NCBI GenBank assembly: GCA_017454005.1
Contig: JAFTDU010000022.1
Coordinates: 1 to 56,612, forward strand
Length of the DNA: 56,612 nucleotides
Direction: 5' to 3'
DNA from: Desulfovibrionaceae bacterium
Lineage (GTDB): Bacteria > Desulfobacterota > Desulfovibrionia > Desulfovibrionales > Desulfovibrionaceae
Numbering within the stretch: the first letter of the stretch is position 1; the number at the start of each line of letters is the position of its first letter. Positions 52,962-56,612 of this stretch are shown in pieces. The position numbers and the translations under genes were made by a program. A model generated the notes under the pieces. It was not told the origin of the DNA and did not search any database. It saw only the letters and a program-made list of their open reading frames with translations.

Positions 52962-53370
52962 CAGCTGACTCTAGACTTTATTAGCAATTTCTTTTAGATT
53001 TTATTTATACGATTTTACGGGCAGAGTGACTGATACTTGCCCATACAAAGATATATCTAGACTTTCTTGATAAAATATATAAAGCCTAGATTTAGGCGTT
53101 GAGGCCTAAAAGAAGAAATTTCCAAGATCTCTGGGCGAGCAGCGCAGACAAGATCTTGGAAATTTCTTTTTTTTTAACGATTAAGACTCTTCACAATGCT
53201 AAAATAATGTGCTACAAAACCTTTGTTGTTACTTAAGAGAAGATATAGACAAATTTTTAATGTATTACTTTAAGAGTTTGAAGTTATTTTGAGCTTGTTC
53301 TAATACATTTTATAACTTTGTCTGAATCAAGTTTTGAGCGCATTGCACACATTGTGAGGTGGAGGTTCTT
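52962..53370. other. non-coding gap between fliP and fliQ
   Basis: About 410 bp that separate two genes usually adjacent. It holds a strong terminator (53114-53175) and then about 190 bp of AT-rich DNA in which a fliQ promoter must lie. No open frame is supported. Confidence 0.6.
53114..53175 (+). terminator. strong intrinsic terminator after fliP
   Basis: A perfect 17-bp stem (AGAAATTTCCAAGATCT at 53114-53130, its complement at 53151-53167) with a 20-nt loop and a run of T to 53175. Confidence 0.92.
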
Positions 53371-53640
53371 ATGTCTCCTGAGTTTGCCATAGGTTTTGGT
53401 CGCCAGGCTATAGAACTTGCTCTCACTATGGCTTTACCCATGCTTGGGGTGGGCTTGGCAGTTGGTATTATTCTCAGTGTGATTCAAGCGGCCACGCAGA
53501 TTCAAGAATCTACCTTGACCTTTATTCCAAAGATCGTGAGTATGTTTATTGCTCTGCTTGTGGCACTACCGTGGTTAATGGAACGGATGCTCACGTTTAC
53601 GCGGGATCTCTTTACAAATATCCCTCTGTATATCAGGTAA
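53371..53640 (+). CDS. fliQ: flagellar export gate protein FliQ
   Basis: 89 residues from the ATG at 53371, with GGTGGAGG upstream. Two hydrophobic segments flank the conserved AATQIQESTLTFIPK loop, the FliQ pattern. No fliR or flhB follows in this window, so flagellar export genes are dispersed. It is transcribed separately from fliP. Confidence 0.95.
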   Translation: MSPEFAIGFGRQAIELALTMALPMLGVGLAVGIILSVIQAATQIQESTLTFIPKIVSMFIALLVALPWLMERMLTFTRDLFTNIPLYIR

Positions 53641-53774
53641 AACTTCAAGTTTTGCCCTTATGTTTGCTTTTTAAGCTGGTACTTTGGCAAGATACCAAAC
53701 CGAGTTTATAAGTAACGCCAAAGTTAAAGTATAGCTTTAAATTCATTAAAACAATGGATTTATTGTGATTAGGG

Positions 53775-53803
53775 AAAATCAACAAGGCTGAAGTTGATTT
53801 TTA
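53775..53803. terminator. hairpin terminator between fliQ and the SpoU methyltransferase gene
   Basis: AAAATCAAC (53775-53783) pairs with GTTGATTTT (53793-53801) around a 9-nt loop. T on one side and A on the other allow it to act on both converging units. Confidence 0.75.
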
Positions 53804-53818
53804 ATGTGGTCTGGCTAG

Positions 53819-54583
53819 TTAGAGAGAGCTAGCTGCCACAAGTCCCATAATTATCGCGCCAGCTTGGGCAACGTTTAGGGAATCAAAGGGTCGAGCCTGT
53901 GGGATATAGAGTTGTAATTGACAACGTTTGAGGACACCTGGGCGTATGCCACGAGCTTCATTGCCAAGCACCAACACTGCGGGAAGATTGAGCTTAGTTG
54001 TAAAAGCGTTTAAGGCTTGTTGTTTTTTGGGGGTAGCACCGTAGATGTTAAACCCCGCTTCTTCAAGATCATCTAGGGCGTGAGCCAGATTGGTCACACG
54101 ACAAACAGGAAGTTTAGTGAGGGCGCCTGCTGCGCACTTTTCAGCGGTGGGTCCTAGGGCTGCTGTGTTATGGAGAGGCACAAGTAGGCCTAGACCTCCA
54201 AGGCAGTAGAGGGTGCGTGCTAGAGTTCCTAGATTTCCTGGATCTTGAATTTGATCTAGAGCTAAGATGAGAGGCAAAGGAACACGGTCGCAAGAAGCAA
54301 TTAATGCTTTGAGATCGATGGCTTGAGTCTGGCTTAGACGAGCTAGCACACCTTGGTGTGCACTAGGTTTGAGGTTGGGCGCACGCTGGCACAATTTATC
54401 TAAAACCTCGCCAGCTACACGACTCAGCTTAATGCCGTGCTGATGGCAAAGTGTTTGGATCACGTGGATTTCACGTGTGTCCAAGCCTTTGCGCAGTAAA
54501 ACGAGATCAATGCTTTTAGGAATGGTTGTCAGTGTTTCGAGGACGGGTTTGAGGCCTGGAAGGTAGCGTGGTGCTTCTAGCAT
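53819..54583 (-). CDS. SpoU/TrmH-family RNA 2-prime-O-methyltransferase (RlmB-like)
   Basis: 254 residues. An N-terminal substrate-binding domain (LETLTTIPKSIDLVLLRKGL) precedes the SPOUT knot: LALDQIQDPGNLGTLARTLY, VLVLGNEARGIRPGVL and LQLYIPQARPFDSLNVAQAGAI. The conserved Asn, Glu and Ser/Asn residues are present. It is RlmB-like (23S rRNA Gm2251), but TrmH or another target cannot be ruled out. It is divergent from the MltD-type gene. Confidence 0.88.
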   Translation of the reverse strand: MLEAPRYLPGLKPVLETLTTIPKSIDLVLLRKGLDTREIHVIQTLCHQHGIKLSRVAGEVLDKLCQRAPNLKPSAHQGVLARLSQTQAIDLKALIASCDRVPLPLILALDQIQDPGNLGTLARTLYCLGGLGLLVPLHNTAALGPTAEKCAAGALTKLPVCRVTNLAHALDDLEEAGFNIYGATPKKQQALNAFTTKLNLPAVLVLGNEARGIRPGVLKRCQLQLYIPQARPFDSLNVAQAGAIIMGLVAASSL

Positions 54584-54676
54584 AATCTGCCTTAGGGTTT
54601 GAAAAACTTGTCGTGATGTTTGCTTTGCATTTGCGACATCGTCTCAATGCGTGGCAAGATGGTAAGGAGATTGGAG

Positions 54677-56266
54677 ATGTCTCGTGGGTCTCTTCACAAA
54701 ATAGCATGGTTGTGTAGCCTACTGTTGCTCCTAGCGCTGGCAGGCTGCTCGGCTAAAGGGCCAGGTGTTAAAGCGGATGTAGTATTTGAACCTGAAGCGA
54801 TTGATAAGGCGCCAGCTTTAAGCAATGAAGAACTTGCCTGTTTGCGCAGCACAGGTGAAATTGACCGTAATTTGCCGCCCTTGGCAATGAAAGATGTGAC
54901 CAAACAGTACAAATATTATTTGCGGCAAGGGCGCAAGCACATGCAAGCTTCGGTATTGCGTTCGGAAAAGTATTTACCTTATGCCAAGAAGGTTTTTGGC
55001 AAACGTGGCATGCCTGAAGATTTGGCCTATCTAGCCATTGTGGAAAGTGGTTATCGCACAGATGCCAAGTCCCATGCAGGGGCAGTAGGCGCCTGGCAAT
55101 TTATTCCCGGCACAGGCAAGAATTTTGGTCTGCACCAAGATGGCTGGACAGATGAACGCATGGATATTTATGAGGCAACGGAAGCTGCAGCTGACTATTT
55201 GCGCAAGTTGTATACAAAATTTAGAGATTGGCCGACGGCCATTGCAGCGTATAATGCCGGCGAAGGCAAAATGCAGCGAGCCATGCAGGGTTTAGGGGCC
55301 AAGAATTTCTTTGAAGTGCGTGAACACAATGCCAAGTTACCCTATGATTTGCAGTTGCGCGAAGAAACCAAGCAATATGTGCCGCGTTTCATCGCTGTAA
55401 GTAAGATCATGCGCAATCTTGAGGCCTTAAATTTTAAAACAAAAGGCCAGCAAGAGGTCTCTGTAACAAGATTAAATGCTAAGCCTGGTACAGATTTAAA
55501 GGCATTGTCACATGCCCTACACATTCCTTGGGGTGATTTTTGTAAATTAAATCGCCACCAAAAAGCACCCATTACCTCTGTTAAGCAAGTTACCTATGTC
55601 TATGTGCCCAGTGATAAGGCTGAAGATGGCGCTAATCATTTAGCGAATCAACATCAAGGGCAGTATAAAGGCTGGCAAGTTTGTACTATTAATAATGGCG
55701 GCCAATCGTGGCATAAATTAGAAAATTACTATCATATTCCGCAAGAAAAATTACGGGCTTTAAATCCTGGCTGTTCCTTAAAGACAGGTGAGCTTGTGTA
55801 TCTGCCAACAAATCGTGTTTTAGCAGATAGTGGCAGCAGCAAGAGCACGGTCATGTCTTTACGTAGGGAAGCTAAAGCTCAGGGTTGCAAGGTTAAGACT
55901 CATATACTGCAGGACGGCGAGACACTTTATGCTGTGGCACGCCGCTTTGGCACAAGTTTCACAGAGCTTATGCGTTATAATCAGATAGCCGATCCCGCTC
56001 ATCTCCCCACTGGCATGGTTCTGAAAATCCCCAGTTATCACAATGAGACCAGGTTAGCGCAAGCGGGTACGCGTGAACCGGCACAAGGCTCGTCCCAAGG
56101 GTCACTTGGGCAGCGCAAGGCTAGTTACTATGTGGTTCAAGAAAAAGATAATTTGTGGGCCATTGCCAGACGTAAGCGTGTAACTGTGGAAGATTTGAAA
56201 CGTTGGAATCATGTCGATGAACGGAATCTTAAAACAGGAACTAAATTAACGGTATACGCTGACTAA
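54677..56266 (+). CDS. membrane-bound lytic transglycosylase, MltD-like, with three LysM domains
   Basis: 529 residues from the ATG at 54677 (AAGGAGA upstream). Lipoprotein signal LLLALAGC. The SLT domain (about 95-220) has AYLAIVESGYRTDAKSHAG, GAWQFIPGTGKNFGL and TAIAAYNAGEGKMQRAM. Three LysM-like units follow: a divergent one near 340-390 and two clear ones near 415-460 (GETLYAVARRFGTSFTELMR) and 485-527. It remodels peptidoglycan at the outer membrane. Confidence 0.93.
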   Translation: MSRGSLHKIAWLCSLLLLLALAGCSAKGPGVKADVVFEPEAIDKAPALSNEELACLRSTGEIDRNLPPLAMKDVTKQYKYYLRQGRKHMQASVLRSEKYLPYAKKVFGKRGMPEDLAYLAIVESGYRTDAKSHAGAVGAWQFIPGTGKNFGLHQDGWTDERMDIYEATEAAADYLRKLYTKFRDWPTAIAAYNAGEGKMQRAMQGLGAKNFFEVREHNAKLPYDLQLREETKQYVPRFIAVSKIMRNLEALNFKTKGQQEVSVTRLNAKPGTDLKALSHALHIPWGDFCKLNRHQKAPITSVKQVTYVYVPSDKAEDGANHLANQHQGQYKGWQVCTINNGGQSWHKLENYYHIPQEKLRALNPGCSLKTGELVYLPTNRVLADSGSSKSTVMSLRREAKAQGCKVKTHILQDGETLYAVARRFGTSFTELMRYNQIADPAHLPTGMVLKIPSYHNETRLAQAGTREPAQGSSQGSLGQRKASYYVVQEKDNLWAIARRKRVTVEDLKRWNHVDERNLKTGTKLTVYAD

Positions 56267-56293
56267 GCGTAGTGATGTAAGGCTAAGCTTTGG

Positions 56294-56331
56294 AAGTTTC
56301 CCCCAAGCAATTGGGTGGAAACTTTTTTTTT
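56294..56331 (+). terminator. intrinsic terminator after the MltD-like gene
   Basis: AAGTTTCCCCCAA pairs with TTGGG and GGAAACTT (one bulged T) around GCAA, followed by eight T. Confidence 0.88.
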
Positions 56332-56612
56332 GGCATCATTCTTGCAAAATTATAAGCAGAAGCGGCATAATTTGCAGGTTTTTAAGTGCTTGACAGAAGG
56401 TGTAAAAGAGCGCATATTCCCAAACCTTGCGCGTGCAAAAACTAAAGTCTTGAGATTTTTATAACTTCAGGCTTAGAAAATGTATGTGCAGCAAAAAGTG
56501 CTTGACAAACTTTGCTTAAAGGCGCACATTGAAAGTTCGTGTTAATATGCAAGTTGAGTCTGCTTGCAAATCTCTTGCAAATGGCACTTGACAGCAAAAA
56601 GGTTTTGCTGCA
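56332..56612. other. non-coding end region with three TTGACA boxes
   Basis: No gene is seen. TTGACA occurs at 56390-56395, 56502-56507 and about 56587-56592. A good -10 box at 17 nt is not evident for any, so they are only possible -35 elements of a unit starting beyond the window. Confidence 0.35.

Overview
The window looks like chromosomal DNA of a host-associated deltaproteobacterium, most likely of the Desulfovibrionales. Grounds are the reconstructed ribosomal protein S6, the compact fliL-fliN-fliO-fliP run, a long UbiD-type decarboxylase of the kind used in futalosine menaquinone synthesis, and a Yersinia-like type III secretion system (T3SS) beside housekeeping genes. Species cannot be fixed by eye. 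I recognised no rRNA, tRNA, CRISPR array or insertion sequence.

Region 1 (about 0.75-30 kb) is a nearly complete T3SS. Leftward genes encode the export apparatus (SctR, SctS, SctT, SctV, and SctU further right), the ATPase complex (SctN, SctL, SctK, SctO, SctQ), the rings and secretin (SctJ, SctD, SctC), the ruler candidate SctP, a YscE/YscG needle-chaperone pair, the YscX/YscY pair, SycN and the gatekeeper SctW. The left end of this cluster carries a STAS protein and an RsbW-like kinase (a partner switch), a lytic transglycosylase and a periplasmic binding protein. A divergent rightward operon (22.7-27.1 kb) encodes an LcrG-like protein, two SycD-like chaperones, both translocators, a class I chaperone and the inner rod SctI. 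A Fic-domain gene lies between this operon and sctU. No needle subunit (SctF) or tip protein was found.

Region 2 (29.5-34.6 kb) has a leftward neuB - LIC12162-type transferase - Sel1-repeat - sctU run, divergent from fliS and an RRM RNA-binding protein gene.

Region 3 (34.7-40.1 kb) is the leftward rpsF-rpsR-rplI-dnaB operon, then two exported proteins and glpX. rpsF is split: codons 1-43 and the last 59 codons are separated by about 570 nt carrying group I intron core elements. A group I intron in a ribosomal protein gene of a bacterial chromosome is the most striking feature here.

Region 4 (40.9-56.3 kb) is mostly rightward housekeeping: alr, rlmH (leftward), a Sua5/YrdC gene, a NUDIX hydrolase, a UbiD decarboxylase, nadE (with a degenerate glutaminase domain), tgt, era, a YggS-type PLP protein, flagellar fliL/N/O/P and a separately transcribed fliQ, then a SpoU methyltransferase (leftward) and an MltD-like lytic transglycosylase.

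Other points of note: a 15-bp hairpin lies exactly between the Shine-Dalgarno sequence and start codon of the major translocator gene; SctP carries four 42-residue repeats, each with a cysteine pair; sctQ has an internal ribosome-binding site for a C-terminal product; and the T3SS and flagellar export genes sit in one window as paralogous sets.
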